Below, one piece after another: positions 24,458-35,335 of a DNA stretch of 64,000 nucleotides (position 1 is the stretch's first letter; every line of letters starts with the position of its first letter). The notes under the pieces were generated by a model. That model was not told the DNA's origin and searched no databases. It saw only the letters and a list, made by a program, of their open reading frames with translations. Origin of the DNA: Scleropages formosus. Taxonomy: Eukaryota > Chordata > Actinopteri > Osteoglossiformes > Osteoglossidae. The stretch is taken from NCBI RefSeq assembly GCF_900964775.1, contig NC_041809.1, positions 124,001 through 188,000 of the forward strand. Reading direction: 5' to 3'. The position numbers were made by a program, and so were the translations under genes.

Positions 24458-24579
24458 GTGCCAAGTCTGTCAATGTAGGACACAGCAAAACGGTTCCGTT
24501 CAAATGGATCGATCGAGGCACAAAGCGGTTCTCCGTCCGCCAGCGCGGGGCATAAAGAAGACGCGTTCCGCGTTTCCAT

Positions 24580-24894
24580 GGCGACGGACCGCAACGCCCC
24601 ACGGGCCTGTCCCGCCCCCTGCCGGACACAGACTGTTATGTCATTGGTGAAATAAATAGCCGCGCGCGCCACTGGCTTGAGGCGTTCCGTGCGACCGTTG
24701 TGCTGCTGCTGAGCTCGAGGCGACGGGTCCGGTGCAGGTATGCACGCGCACGCGCACGCGCGTTTCACAAGGCGCCACTTTTTCGCGGAAGCTAAGTGTC
24801 CGCTTCTCTACTACAAGCGAAAACGGACAGTTTCGACGTGGAGAACTTCGTTTACTTGTTTGTGACCAAACTCGTGTAACTTGTGTGTGTGTGT

Positions 24895-24944
<50 letters not shown>

Positions 24945-25026
24945 CTGTGTGTGACGCGCTCCTTAGCTGTGTGTGAGACACAGGTGTGAAAACAGGACAG
25001 GTGAGCCCGTGCGCGGCCGTATTAAA
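24580..25026. promoter_or_regulatory. Shared head-to-head promoter region of cfap43 and gsto1
   Basis: The cfap43 and gsto1 start codons are only 570 bp apart and divergent. Between them lie a GC box (CCCGCCCC, about 24611-24618), an inverted CCAAT (ATTGG, 24643-24647), an AATAAATA AT-rich element directly followed by a CG-rich run, and then a GT/CT microsatellite. The bidirectional role is inferred from layout. Confidence 0.5.
24882..24940 (+). repeat. Compound (GT)n(CT)n microsatellite
   Basis: A short GT run is followed by about 20 CT dinucleotides about 90 bp upstream of the gsto1 start codon, within its likely 5' UTR or promoter. Confidence 0.95.
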
Positions 25027-27827
25027 ATGGCTTCAGAGAGGAGTGTCGCCGAAGGTAAGAGTTTCTCTCCAGTCACTGTCTCGCCGAACACACATGATGA
25101 CATGTCTCTAAGTTGTAACTTGTCTGCATGTTTGTTATAACTACGGTCCGGGTTCGAATCATTCATGCGTTCCGCTCGGCAACGACGACCTGTTCCTTCC
25201 TGCCGAGTCGTTAAGGTTCCAACCCGGCGTGGAAAGAAAGAAGGGTTAAAAAAAAAGATCCACCGTGTGTGTGTCGCCTACACGGGTAAATGAGTGTAAG
25301 GAGCCGGGTTACGATGATTTACTGAACTATACCTCAGAGGGGAAACGATGACTTCGCTTGAGGAAGTAAGTGTCGCTAAATCGTGTAGATCATTGAAACT
25401 GTTTCTGAAACGCATTCAAAGTGAAAACTTTTTTTCAGGTCGAAGTGCTGCGATGTCTTTACCGAAAGAAAGTGACTCCGCAATTATGATTTACATGCCA
25501 TCATGTGTTCGTTTAACACACACTTTTCCCGAATCTCATAGAAAGTGTTCGTTAGATGAGCAGGAAGAGACACTTAAGCGAGAGATTGTACAGTACAGAG
25601 AAGCTGCGTAAAACTATCACTTGTATAACATTTACGTACAGGAGTAGCTATGTAAAGCTTTATCCGGGGATGATGTTAGTGGTGCATGAAGTTCATTTAC
25701 ACGGCACATGAACCATGGGCGAAGTGAGTCTGCAAAAGCCGGGATTTATTTAGTAAATGCCCGAGTGGGCTCATGATTAAGAAACTCGGATAAGTGTTTG
25801 CGCTTACACTGTTACAGCGGCCGCGGGCTATACTGTAGTACCGTGCATTGTTTTACCCGCCGTCCGCCAGCGCATTTCTGCTGAGTCACGGTGAGCGCAC
25901 GGCGGGCGGGCGCGCGCGCGCTGCAGGCTCGCGCCACTTGGCCGCTCTCGCTGGCGAACGATTTGGCGGGAAGGAGGCGGAGTTGGCACGAGACCACTCT
26001 TAGTTTTACCGCGCTTTTACCCCGCGTCCCCGGCTGCAACCGCTGCGCTGTCCCACGTCCTCCGTCTGTCGGAATGATCATCTTTCTTCCTCCTCCTTTT
26101 GCCTTTTCTTCGCACCAAGTCCCCGGTTCGCAGGGTCATTGGGTCCTTTCGCTTTCCTGATGGCCGCTGAAGCGCGGGAATTGCGCGCCACTTCACCGTG
26201 GCCTGGTCACGTTTGCTTCCGCTTCATGTCATATTTCCATGTCCATTAATGGGGGAATACAGCTGTGTTTTAAAATTACCCAATAAGTGGGTAAATAAGT
26301 GTAAGTAGCTGAACATCGTGAGTGGCTTCGGACAAACGCCTGGCACAAATGGAAAAAACGTCATTTATTCCTTCAGCATCGCTGGGACTTGGGAGCTCCT
26401 GCCAGAGTAGGAGGAAATAAACCAACAAACAGTCTGCTTTAAAGCCATAGTGACACGGTGAGGAAGGTGAATGAAGCTGTAGTGGCGCGTAGCGGGGACT
26501 CTGAACAGTTCAAACCCCCCCCACCCCCGTAGCTCAGCAGGTACCTAGCAGTGTGAAAGGGTGTGAAGAGCACTCACTGTACTCTGCATTTTCTGTGTAC
26601 CATTGACTTGTGCCCTTTTGGAGTGAAAATGTCAGCGGTGAGGGCTCTGAAGCTCAGTCTTACTGACTCCCGAGTGCTCCGATCCCACAGGGTCCTCGGC
26701 CCCGGGCCCCGTCCCCAAGGGCAAAATCCGCATCTACAGCATGAGGTTTTGCCCGTTTGCTCAGAGGGCTCGGCTGGTCCTCGCCGCCAAAGGCATCAGG
26801 TGAGTTTGATGCTGCGGCGGCGTCGGTTGGGCAAAAAAAGGGGGCTTGTGAGCAAGAGCTGTGAGCAGCAGCACCCTCATCTCCATTTCCAGGTATGACA
26901 TCATTAACATCAATCTGAAGAACAAACCCAGCTGGTTTTTGGAGAAGAACCCGTTGGGGGCGGTTCCCGTGCTGGAGACTGACCACGGCGAGATCATCTA
27001 TGAGTCGCCCATCGTGTGCGAGTACCTGGACGAAATGTACAAGCAGAAGAAGCTCTTCCCAGAGGACCCGTTTGAGAAGGCGAAGCAGAAGATGCTTCTG
27101 GAGGAGTTCTCCAAGGTGTTTCTCATGACGCTGCCCTCTGAGCATTTTTAGTTACGCTCCTTATTACCTTGCCCTTCAACCAAGTCCGGGAGAGGCCTTT
27201 TGCGCCGCAATTTTACACATCTTTCCTTGTCAGGTCATACCGTACTTCTACAAGGTACTCACAGGAAGGAGCAAATGTGAGAACACGTCGGCCGCGGAGC
27301 AGGAGCTCAAGGAGAAGCTGGCTAAACTGAATGAGGTGCGTTAAGGTGTTGGCTTCCCGTAACTGCTGTGATGTTTGGTGCTACTCTGCGCGCCTTCCAC
27401 TCGCCTCAGTGTTCACGACTCATAAACGGTTAGAGTCGAGGTGGCAGGCGAGCGCAAGAGCTGTGATCGTGTGTGTCTGAACCTGTTTGTCTTCAGACTC
27501 TCCTTCAGAAGAAGACCAGGTTCTTCGGGGGAAACTCGGTCACTATGATCGACTACCTCATGTGGCCGTGGTTCGAGAGGGTGGATGGCTACGGCGTGAG
27601 GCAGTAAGTCCTTCTCACCAGCAAACACTTAGGTGGGGGCTGTCAGCAGTCACTGAGCTCCTCCATCTCTTCCCAGCTGCTTGGATGGTGCCTCTCAGCT
27701 GCAACAGTGGATGCAGGACATGATGGATGACCCTGTCATCAAAGCCACCATGTTTGACAGCGAGACCCACAAGGCCTTCCTGCAGAGCTTCTGCGACGGC
27801 AAACCAAACTACGACCTGGGCCTCTAG
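25027..27827 (+). CDS. gsto1: Glutathione S-transferase omega
   Basis: Omega-class cytosolic GST; the class has thioltransferase, dehydroascorbate reductase and monomethylarsonate reductase activities. There are six exons, 25027-25054, 26691-26799, 26893-27115, 27234-27335, 27497-27603 and 27677-27827, in phase; they give 239 residues (human GSTO1 241). The thioredoxin-fold N-domain carries the catalytic cysteine at residue 30 in MRFCPFAQR, as omega enzymes use Cys rather than Ser or Tyr. The glutathione-site motifs [16 protein letters not shown] and [12 protein letters not shown] follow. The helical C-domain has [20 protein letters not shown] and ends in PNYDLGL. The first intron is 1.6 kb and CpG-rich near its middle (about 25800-26100). 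The residues cannot separate gsto1 from gsto2 firmly; only one omega gene is seen here. ATTAAA at 28041-28046 is a likely polyadenylation signal. Confidence 0.95.
25625..25745. mobile_element. Fragment related to the LINE 3' region at 46650-46760
   Basis: It shares AGGAGTAGCT-TGTAAAG, GGGGATGAT and GGGNGAAGTGAGTC in the same order and spacing as the L2-like element on the right. It lies in gsto1 intron 1. Confidence 0.55.
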
Positions 27828-28040
27828 AGGTGCTTCTGCATGAAGCTCAGCCCTGCACACATCACGTCCTGTTCTGTCTTCTCACAGTTCTCTTAATGAT
27901 CTTTTATAGGCGCAATATTCAGGTGAATATAACTTCTATTTTAGATGGCTGGAGCCCAAGTGCTGTATTCCTGCTTCGTGACGCTTTGATATGTTAACTC
28001 AGCACTGTTATTCCGTGGCTGTGAGGATGAGTGCACTACG

Positions 28041-28046
28041 ATTAAA
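28041..28046 (+). terminator. gsto1: Polyadenylation signal ATTAAA, probable gsto1 3' end
   Basis: The most common AATAAA variant, 214 bp after the gsto1 stop. Confidence 0.55.
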
Positions 28047-30176
28047 ATGATTGCTCAATATTAAGAGCAACGCTTGTGGTTTCCTTCGTTCCTTTCGCAG
28101 CATTTCCTGGTCAGCCTCACATGTTTTAATAAGGAAACAAATGTCCGTTTGTCTTTGGGGTTACAGTTGTCCTGCTGAAAGACCTTGTGTATCTGAAGCA
28201 CATAACTTTCCTGTGAGTAATAGCCTTATTTTCTTAGGACACACAATGCATGTAAGGCCCACCCAGCGTAAGTAAACACACGGGATAGCTGGGTGTGCGT
28301 GACTCAGCTGGTTTCCACTGCGGGTATCCCCCCCCCATCCCCGTTGGGCACACACCCAACTCCTACTGAAGCTCCTTCTCCTCCAGCTCCATGTGTCACC
28401 GAGGCTTGAACCAACACTCGCCCTATTTCCTTGCGAAAAGCAAAGTGGTTCTTAAGACAGCGGTCTGACCCGAATGTGACCTGTATCGTGTGTATCAATA
28501 CACGTTGGAGGATCATCCTCCCGTTGGTTCGTTCAGTCCACATCCCATGGAAATGCACGTGAACCGACTGAACCACCAAAGGTTGTACCCGGCCCATTGG
28601 TCCTGAGAAGCCTGTCCCAGGTAGTGAGCTGTGACGTGTTTCTCAAGGGCAGAACTTGAGCTCTGCTGGCCACCGAACTTCACCTCTGTCCCTCGTGGAC
28701 CCCACAGCAGCGCATAAGGGGAGATGTGTTTAGTGATACGGTCAGGTTGTGTTCCAAAACCATTTCTATTGAGAAACTAGTTACAAAAACAGTGATTCAG
28801 CAGAATGTCGGTACATGCCCTCTTTTTTTGGAAATAATTTTGCAATAACGGTTACGAACAACCTCAATATGAAAACTTCAAGAAGAGAACAATCAGTCCC
28901 CATGATCCCTTACAAACCCCACCCAATGCTCCATGTTGCACCGACTTGGGACTGGGACTCAAACATGGGTTCTTCTGGTGCGACGTAGCAGCTCTAACTA
29001 TTGCGCTCCCTGCTGCTGGTTCACAACACCCCTACTGGAGCCGGCAGTGATCTGTGAACATTTTCTTAGGATCTTAAATATCCCTGAGCCAAAGTAGCAA
29101 AATGACTCCCTACCTTGTTTTACATCCTGTGCTTCCTGGATGGAGTGTGGAGCTCCGTGACTTGGTGAGTGAGTGAATGAGTGAATGAATGAATGAATGA
29201 AAATGTAACACCAACAAAAGCAAGAAATAATTTTTGTTACAAATATTACAGTGTGGGGGTTGCGGTGGTGCAGTGGGTTGGACCACAGTCCTGCTCTCCG
29301 GTGGGTCTGGGGTTCGAGTCCCGCTTGGGGTGCCTTGTGACGGACTGGCGTCCCGTCCTGGGTGTGTCCCCTCCCCCTCCGGCCTTACGCCCTGTGTTAC
29401 CGGGTAGGCTCCGTGACCCCGTATGGGACAAGCGGTTCTGAAAGTGTGTGTGTGTGTATTACAGCGTGTTGGTGCTGCCACTGCCACGCATAAAATACCC
29501 ACACTGTGTGTCATTTTGATATTTTGACAACTTTTAAATAGCATTTTTTTTGCCCCGGAACCGACACAGGAGATGGTGTTTACGAACAAAGTAACACCGT
29601 TATGTGAGGAAGGGCTGGAAGAGGGAAAAAACAAACCAAAAAGAATAAAAAAAATCAACTCCCAAATATATAAGGTATCAAATATATATACAGTGTATAC
29701 TATGAGTATATATGTATATATATATATATTTTTTTCCCAAACCATAATATACAGTTTCGTAAGAAAATACATGAAGCTTCAATTCCTTCCTTCCATACAA
29801 TAGTTAAAGATGCAAAATACAAAACTCTTGCTGTTATTGTTGACTCTGACTTGTCTTTCATACTAACGCATTTCTACAGGTATAAATATTTCCAAATTGA
29901 GGCTCGCTCTCTCTCTCTAGAGCTCACGCTGACAGGTGACTCTCGCGTCTCCCTCCCCTCGACCTCGTCGGAAACGTGCAGCCACAGCTACGAAATGCGC
30001 TGAAATGCAGTGGTGTCGCCGCAGGCCTTGGGTTGCCTTCGTGTGGGAAGCGCTTCAAGAAAAGTTCACGCTGCAAAGTTTTCCACCTTTGAAGAATCCC
30101 TGGGAACTGCAGAGCGGTGAAATCAGGGTAAGAAGCACAGTAAATGGCACACTGCCCACCCGCAGGTCTGGAGGCC
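28047..30176. other. Intergenic, gsto1 to itprip
   Basis: No gene seen. It holds a SINE-like tRNA-derived piece at about 28900-29010 (reverse), a short (GAAT)n near 29180-29205, the SINE at 29262-29440, and an AT-rich (TA)n patch at about 29665-29730. The itprip 3' UTR probably occupies the right end. Confidence 0.5.
29262..29440 (+). mobile_element. tRNA-derived SINE (family B), near-complete
   Basis: The tRNA-like head GGTGGTGCAGTGGGTTGGAC and B box GGGGTTCGAGTCCCG are followed by ACGGACTGGCGTCCCGTCC and the 3' part GGACAAGCGGTTCTGAAA. This is the best-preserved copy in the window, so probably the youngest. Confidence 0.8.
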
Positions 30177-31745
30177 TCAGCTGAGCCCTGCGCTGTTCAG
30201 CTGCGCCGCGTATTCCTCTACGAGGACAGGCGCGTTCCTCAGCATCTCCCGGAAGTGCTCCACCATGCTGGCGTAGTTGCGCCTCTGCAGCACCAGGGGG
30301 CGCAGCAGATTGATGGGCTCTGCCAAGCGGAAGACGGCGGGCAGAGGGAAGCCCCGGGGCACCTGCGGGTTGCCCACGAGCACGTGGTACAACCGCTTCT
30401 CCTGCAGGCTGCTCTCCAGGAAACAGAGCAGGTCCCGCAGCCGCGCTGCCAGGCTCGTCGGGGCCCAGTCGACCCGGTGCCGGGCCAGCAGCAGGTGCAG
30501 CAGCGCCGTCTTCAGGTGGTACGTGGTTAAAGCACTCCTCCCCGTCAAGTCGGTCTGCTTCTTGTGCAGGAAGCATGCTATCTGGAGGCACTGGAGGTGG
30601 CAGGAATTCTCCGGTAGCTCTTTGGCCAAGTATTTCAGCAGGTTCTTCTCGTAAACGGCGAAGGAGAGCGGCCAGCAGGTGTCGCAGCGGCTCTGGCTCT
30701 CCGAGGGGAGCTGAGAGACGAAGTAGGCGTCCGTGTCCTCCAGCTGCACGACCGGCGTGATGTTGAGCACCACCACCTTGCCGGACCGCAGCCGCACCTT
30801 GAGCGCCCCGGGGGAGTCCAGGTTGCGGAAGGTGAGGTCAAAGTCATACTTGTGGGAGATGCGCGCCCACGCCTTGGTGATGGAGATCTGGAACCACTTC
30901 ATCACCTGGTCTGTGGCCAAGTAGGCCGTGTCTTTGGAGCAGAGCAGGTCGCCGGAGAGCTCCTGGACCAGGGGCCTCTCGCTCCTGCCGTGCAGCAGAC
31001 ACAGCATGTCCTCGCCAAGCTCGGCCGACCCGCAGAGGCAGCCGGCGCCGTCCTCGGCCGCGCGCACCACCTCGATGCGTCCGCAGCCCTGCATGTCGGG
31101 CGGGAGCCTGGCGCCGGCGCACCACAGCTCGAAGGCAAAGCGGAAGGGCTCCGGCGGCGCAAACGGCACAACGAGGTCACACACGAGGGGCCTGCTCGCC
31201 CTCCAGCCCTCGTGCATGCTGCCCACACCGACGCAGTCGCCCACCTCCATGTCGGCGTCGCGGTCGCACACGCTGCGCCACGCCTCCAGCAGGTCGTCCG
31301 CGAAGCCCTCCACGAACTCCTGCACTCTGCGGCTCTCGTGCGCCGACACGCGCACACACCTCTCGTAGAAGGCGGCCAGCGGCCCTTCGTGCGGGAAGAG
31401 CGCCGTGCCGCACGGCGCGTCCCGCTCCTCGCGGTCGAGGGCGCGAGCGTCGGGGTCGCCGAACTCCAGCCTGCACATCTCGATGGTGAGGAAGGCGACG
31501 AGGGAGAGCGCGCTCCACAGGTACCAGCCGTAGCTCGTCTCCTCCCTTGGGGGTTCGGGCTGCGCCTCCAGCTCCGCCTCCAGCTGCCGTCGCTCCTCCT
31601 GCAGCTTCTCCTCGTGCTCCCTCATGCGCGCCAGCAACTCGCTGTCCTGCTCCTCGACGCTGCTGTTGTCCTTGGGGAACAGCAGGGGGTGGTTGATGAT
31701 GGCGGCAGCCACCACCACGCACAGCCGCACGATCGCCCCCTGCAT
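30177..31745 (-). CDS. itprip: Inositol 1,4,5-trisphosphate receptor-interacting protein
   Basis: ITPRIP (DANGER) is a Mab-21-like protein reported to bind IP3 receptors and modulate calcium release. It has a single coding exon of 522 residues (human 547), as in mammals. I chose the ATG at 31745 because a splice acceptor with a pyrimidine tract lies just upstream (about 31765) and because MQGAIVRLCVVVAAAIINHP aligns with the human start; the open frame continues to 31844 only by reading into the intron. In order: a hydrophobic N-terminal segment, a coiled coil (about residues 28-58, RMREHEEKLQEERRQLEAE), a second hydrophobic segment (WYLWSALSLVAFLTIEM), then the Mab-21 nucleotidyltransferase-like domain with MEVGDCVGVGSM, MKWFQISITKAW, the CHLQCLQIACFL helix and PINLLRPLVLQR. 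The 5' UTR exon should lie in the CpG island near 33 kb. Confidence 0.95.
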   Translation of the reverse strand: MQGAIVRLCVVVAAAIINHPLLFPKDNSSVEEQDSELLARMREHEEKLQEERRQLEAELEAQPEPPREETSYGWYLWSALSLVAFLTIEMCRLEFGDPDARALDREERDAPCGTALFPHEGPLAAFYERCVRVSAHESRRVQEFVEGFADDLLEAWRSVCDRDADMEVGDCVGVGSMHEGWRASRPLVCDLVVPFAPPEPFRFAFELWCAGARLPPDMQGCGRIEVVRAAEDGAGCLCGSAELGEDMLCLLHGRSERPLVQELSGDLLCSKDTAYLATDQVMKWFQISITKAWARISHKYDFDLTFRNLDSPGALKVRLRSGKVVVLNITPVVQLEDTDAYFVSQLPSESQSRCDTCWPLSFAVYEKNLLKYLAKELPENSCHLQCLQIACFLHKKQTDLTGRSALTTYHLKTALLHLLLARHRVDWAPTSLAARLRDLLCFLESSLQEKRLYHVLVGNPQVPRGFPLPAVFRLAEPINLLRPLVLQRRNYASMVEHFREMLRNAPVLVEEYAAQLNSAGLS

Positions 31746-32689
31746 GTTCTCCTGCGCCTCTCTGTGGAGGGAAGGGAAGAGATGAAGATCCTCGTCATTG
31801 TCCGCTACACCTCCGCCGAAGGCCCTCGACGTGTTCGCTCGCACTCTGCCCCTCGCTCACGCCTCACTGCCCGTACACGTTTAAACTCACTTTCCGCACG
31901 TGGTCGCCCTGGCTGTAAAACTGTTCAAAAGTGCAGGAGAACCCCGATGAGTGTGTGTCACGTGAGCCACGGGTTGTTGCCATGACAATGCCTCCTGCTT
32001 CCCCTCAGTGCGCAGGAATGTGAGAGGACACGCCCCTGGGGGGCGAAGTGGGACAAACACGGTAACGCACCGTGCTTGCAGTGCAGCTGCACGCTGTAGA
32101 AGGAAGTGAGCAAACGGTGTGTGACGCTTGGAGTGCGTTATCAAAGACGGGGGAAGGAGCGGCAGCAGCCCCAGCAGTGCACTGAGCCCCAGTAAGGGGG
32201 GGTGGGCCGGTGGGCCCAGAGAGCCCCCCCAAGGGTCGTCCGAGCCGCTGCGCGCTGGAGACACGGTCTAAGCAGGAAGGAAGTTACGTAACGGGCTTTC
32301 GGGCAGAACTCGAGCAGCTCTCCGAAAAAGGGGATCTAAAGAGACTCGCGGTGGCCGATGGCGAACGCACACATTGTGGGCGACCGCAGGCGCCGAGGGG
32401 AGCCGTGCGGACAGGGACTCGGGTCAGAGACGTCCGAATCGCGACGCTCAACCGCACGTCCGCAGCAGACGGGAGAAGCGAAGAGCAGATCTTCTCTTTG
32501 TTTCCTGAGAGCGGCCAAGACACAAAGTTGGGGACAAACGCTCTGTCACTCCAGAGGGACGCAAATAACGTCAGTAAAAAGTGGACGATTGCGCAGCGTC
32601 CGGCAAAGGGCGCCACACCGACTGACCACACCGACATATTTGAAATCTGCAGCTCAAATTACTTGTAGCCTCTTGAAGAACATTTTCAC

Positions 32690-33247
32690 GAATCCGTCAC
32701 GAATAAGGAGCCGCAAGCCAGCGGTGCGCTCGTCGTTCGGCTCGCGGGTCTTTACGAGGTCGCGAACAAACGTTCGAACGCCTCCGGAACGGTGTCCCTT
32801 TCGCTTCCCCTCTTCTTCGGAGCTCAGCGCGGTAAGAAAGCTGCCGTTTACCATCGTTGCCGTAAAGCGCGGTTGTGCTTCAGGCGAAGTGCTTCACCGC
32901 GGAGTGCTCCTTTCCCCGCCCACCCTGTGCACCTCTGTCCCGAAGTGCTCCACGAGGAGTGTGCGGTGTTCGCACTCGATCTACTCACTTTTACTCGTGT
33001 ATAGTGCGGGTAAAGGACTTACTGCAGTCACACACGACTCTACAAACTTTGTGTCTCAATCGCCGCCAGCAACATCAATCAGGACTCAGGAGACGTAAGA
33101 AGGACGATCGATGGAAAAGAACTCATTATTATAATTGCGAGTGAAGGAGGAGGAGCGGCGCGCGGAGCCGCGGCAGGAAGTGGATTTAGCGCGTGTTCGG
33201 TCTTCCGCTGTGGCGCCTCGTTCGTCCGAGCGACAGCGAGCGGTGTC

Positions 33248-33302
<55 letters not shown>

Positions 33303-33760
33303 GAAGCCACGTGTTTGAGCGCGACGACGAAACTGTGGCTCCGCGGTTCAAAGAGCACAATAATAATTCTGATAATAAGATATAACGGTCCTCTTCCGTT
33401 CCCACGTGACGCGGACAGGTCAGACACGGAACGGGGACGAACCTGGACACTCGAGCCCCTCTCGCTCCTCCACTCCCGTCCAACTCGTCGCGCAGCGCTT
33501 CGCTTCGGGCTCCGACACACTCCGACACGTCGTTCGTTCGGCCGGGACTCGAGCCCAGCCGGGTGGGGGGGGCGACACGACACGACACGACACGTCCGCC
33601 CGCCCGCCTTGCAGTGGGAGGAACCGGACGGAAGAGCTGCGGGCGGCGGCGATGAGGAGCCGAACGGCGAGTCTCCGCCTCGCTCTGATGCGAAACCGCG
33701 CGCGCTGAACCGTGGAGCGTCGAGCAGGAGGCGCCGAGAATAACGCCCACTCTCTGTCCC
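32690..33760 (-). promoter_or_regulatory. itprip: CpG island, probable itprip promoter
   Basis: CG dinucleotides are dense over about 1 kb, strongest at 33140-33720, and interrupted by a (CA)n array at 33250-33301. The position, 1-2 kb upstream of a one-exon coding region that begins with a splice acceptor, suits a promoter with an untranslated first exon. The direction is inferred. Confidence 0.5.
33250..33301 (+). repeat. (CA)n microsatellite within the CpG island
   Basis: About 26 CA dinucleotides. Confidence 0.97.
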
Positions 33761-34755
33761 ACTCGGTCCCCCCCCAGTGCAGCGGACGCTGTGCTAAGAA
33801 CAGTGTGCGCAGCACAAGTGACGCTTACGATTACACTGTGCTCATCTCCACATGTCCCACTTGTACCTGCTGCACGGGACCCCCCCCCTCCCCGAGTGGC
33901 TGTGGAACCCAGTTAACGTTTGACTTGTGTTTATTCATGTGACACTTTTCTCCAGAGCGACGCACGAAGAGTTCATTGCATCAGCAAAGAGATTTGGACA
34001 CAGACACCTGATTCTGCAGTACAATGTGTCACATACCACGGTATAAACCGAGTAACTGCTGAAAGGTTTATTCTTTGTTCAACTATTTCTTATCATAAAC
34101 GTATTGAACGTGCACATTCGCGTGTTTATCGGGCCCTTAAGGGCTCAGGGAAGAAGTGACTTTTGAGATTCAGCAGTTCTGGGTGACGGCGGGGCCTCGG
34201 CGCATCACGCTGATTTTGGACCTTCTGTGTGTGGGACCACTGAGCAGGCTGAGGTGGAGGAGCGTAGCATCAGTTCCATCAGCAAGCGTGTAACCCGGGA
34301 CACGCGCCACAGCTTGAGGGAATTGAGCGCACGTGCAGGAACGTACGGCGGCCGTGAGCGACTGGAGTTGCGTACCGTACCAATGCAGTAAACCCTGAAA
34401 CGGGGGATGTGGCCAACTGGCCCCCCGCCACAAGAGGGCGCTCTTCCCTCTGCCGGTGGCATCTGGGAGGAGTTCAGGTGTTCGTGGGGAGGAGCTCTGT
34501 GCGCAGGTGTGCGTTTACAGGTTTCGCCAGCGGCACGCTGAACATTTCGTGCGCCGAACGTACGAAGACCGCGTTTCTGAGGACGTCGGCTACGGTTCGA
34601 GGGCCGGTGGCCGCGCCTTCTCCCACCGCGCTCGTCCCGCTCTTTGACGTGTCTGCGGCGAGCCTTTGAGACGACTCCCTGCGCGCGTGAGCGTGCCCGT
34701 CGCTGACCGCATCATCCTTGCTGCGCAGACGTGACACGGGCGGCTGCGGTGCGTC

Positions 34756-35288
34756 ATGGACCGTCTGAAGCTCGTGCTGCAGTACTTCCAGTCCAACTCC
34801 GAGTCCATCTCCAACGGCATCTGTGTGCTTCTGGCGCTCATCAGCGTGAAGCTCTACACCAGCTTCGACTTCAACTGCCCCTGCATCCCACAGTACAACA
34901 AGGTGTACGCGCTGGGGGTCATGTTCGTCCCGCCCGTCATACTCTTCTTCCTGGGGGTCATGATCAACCGGCACACGGGGGTCATGATGGAGGAGTGGCT
35001 TCGGCCCGTGGGCAAGAGGAGTAAAAACCCTGCGGTTGTCAAGTAAGCGCTGCCTTTCTCCGGCCTCTCTGCGGTGTCGCCCATAATCAGCGCTACCGTC
35101 TCGTGTTCCTCACGTCCTACTGTATGTAACGAACACACGTGTAACGAAGCTGGCGGCCATCAGGGTGTGACTGTCCCGCTGGGGGATTTTGATCCGTCCA
35201 CTGGCTGGGTCATGGTGGTCCGGAGCCTCCTCTGGAAGCACGGGTTGGGATGCAGAGCACATGCTGGATTGGACCCCGGTCCATCGCG

Positions 35289-35335
<47 letters not shown>

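Larger units (their letters stand above)
31766..34755. other. Intergenic / itprip 5' region
   Basis: About 3 kb between divergent itprip and calhm3. Open frames here are GC-driven and resemble no family I know. A fragment at 33928-33965 matches the complement of the SINE/LINE tail (TTTATTCATGTGACACTTTT). The CpG-rich part is annotated separately. Confidence 0.5.

Noticed and set aside
24429-24579. ATG at 24579 with a strong Kozak context as the cfap43 start
   Set aside because: Its frame reaches the exon 1 donor in the wrong phase for exon 2; the ATG at 24457 gives the family-like N-terminus in phase.
30852-31985. 377-codon plus-strand open frame opposite itprip
   Set aside because: Shadow of the GC-rich itprip coding exon; it has no family resemblance and its codon pattern mirrors the minus-strand gene.
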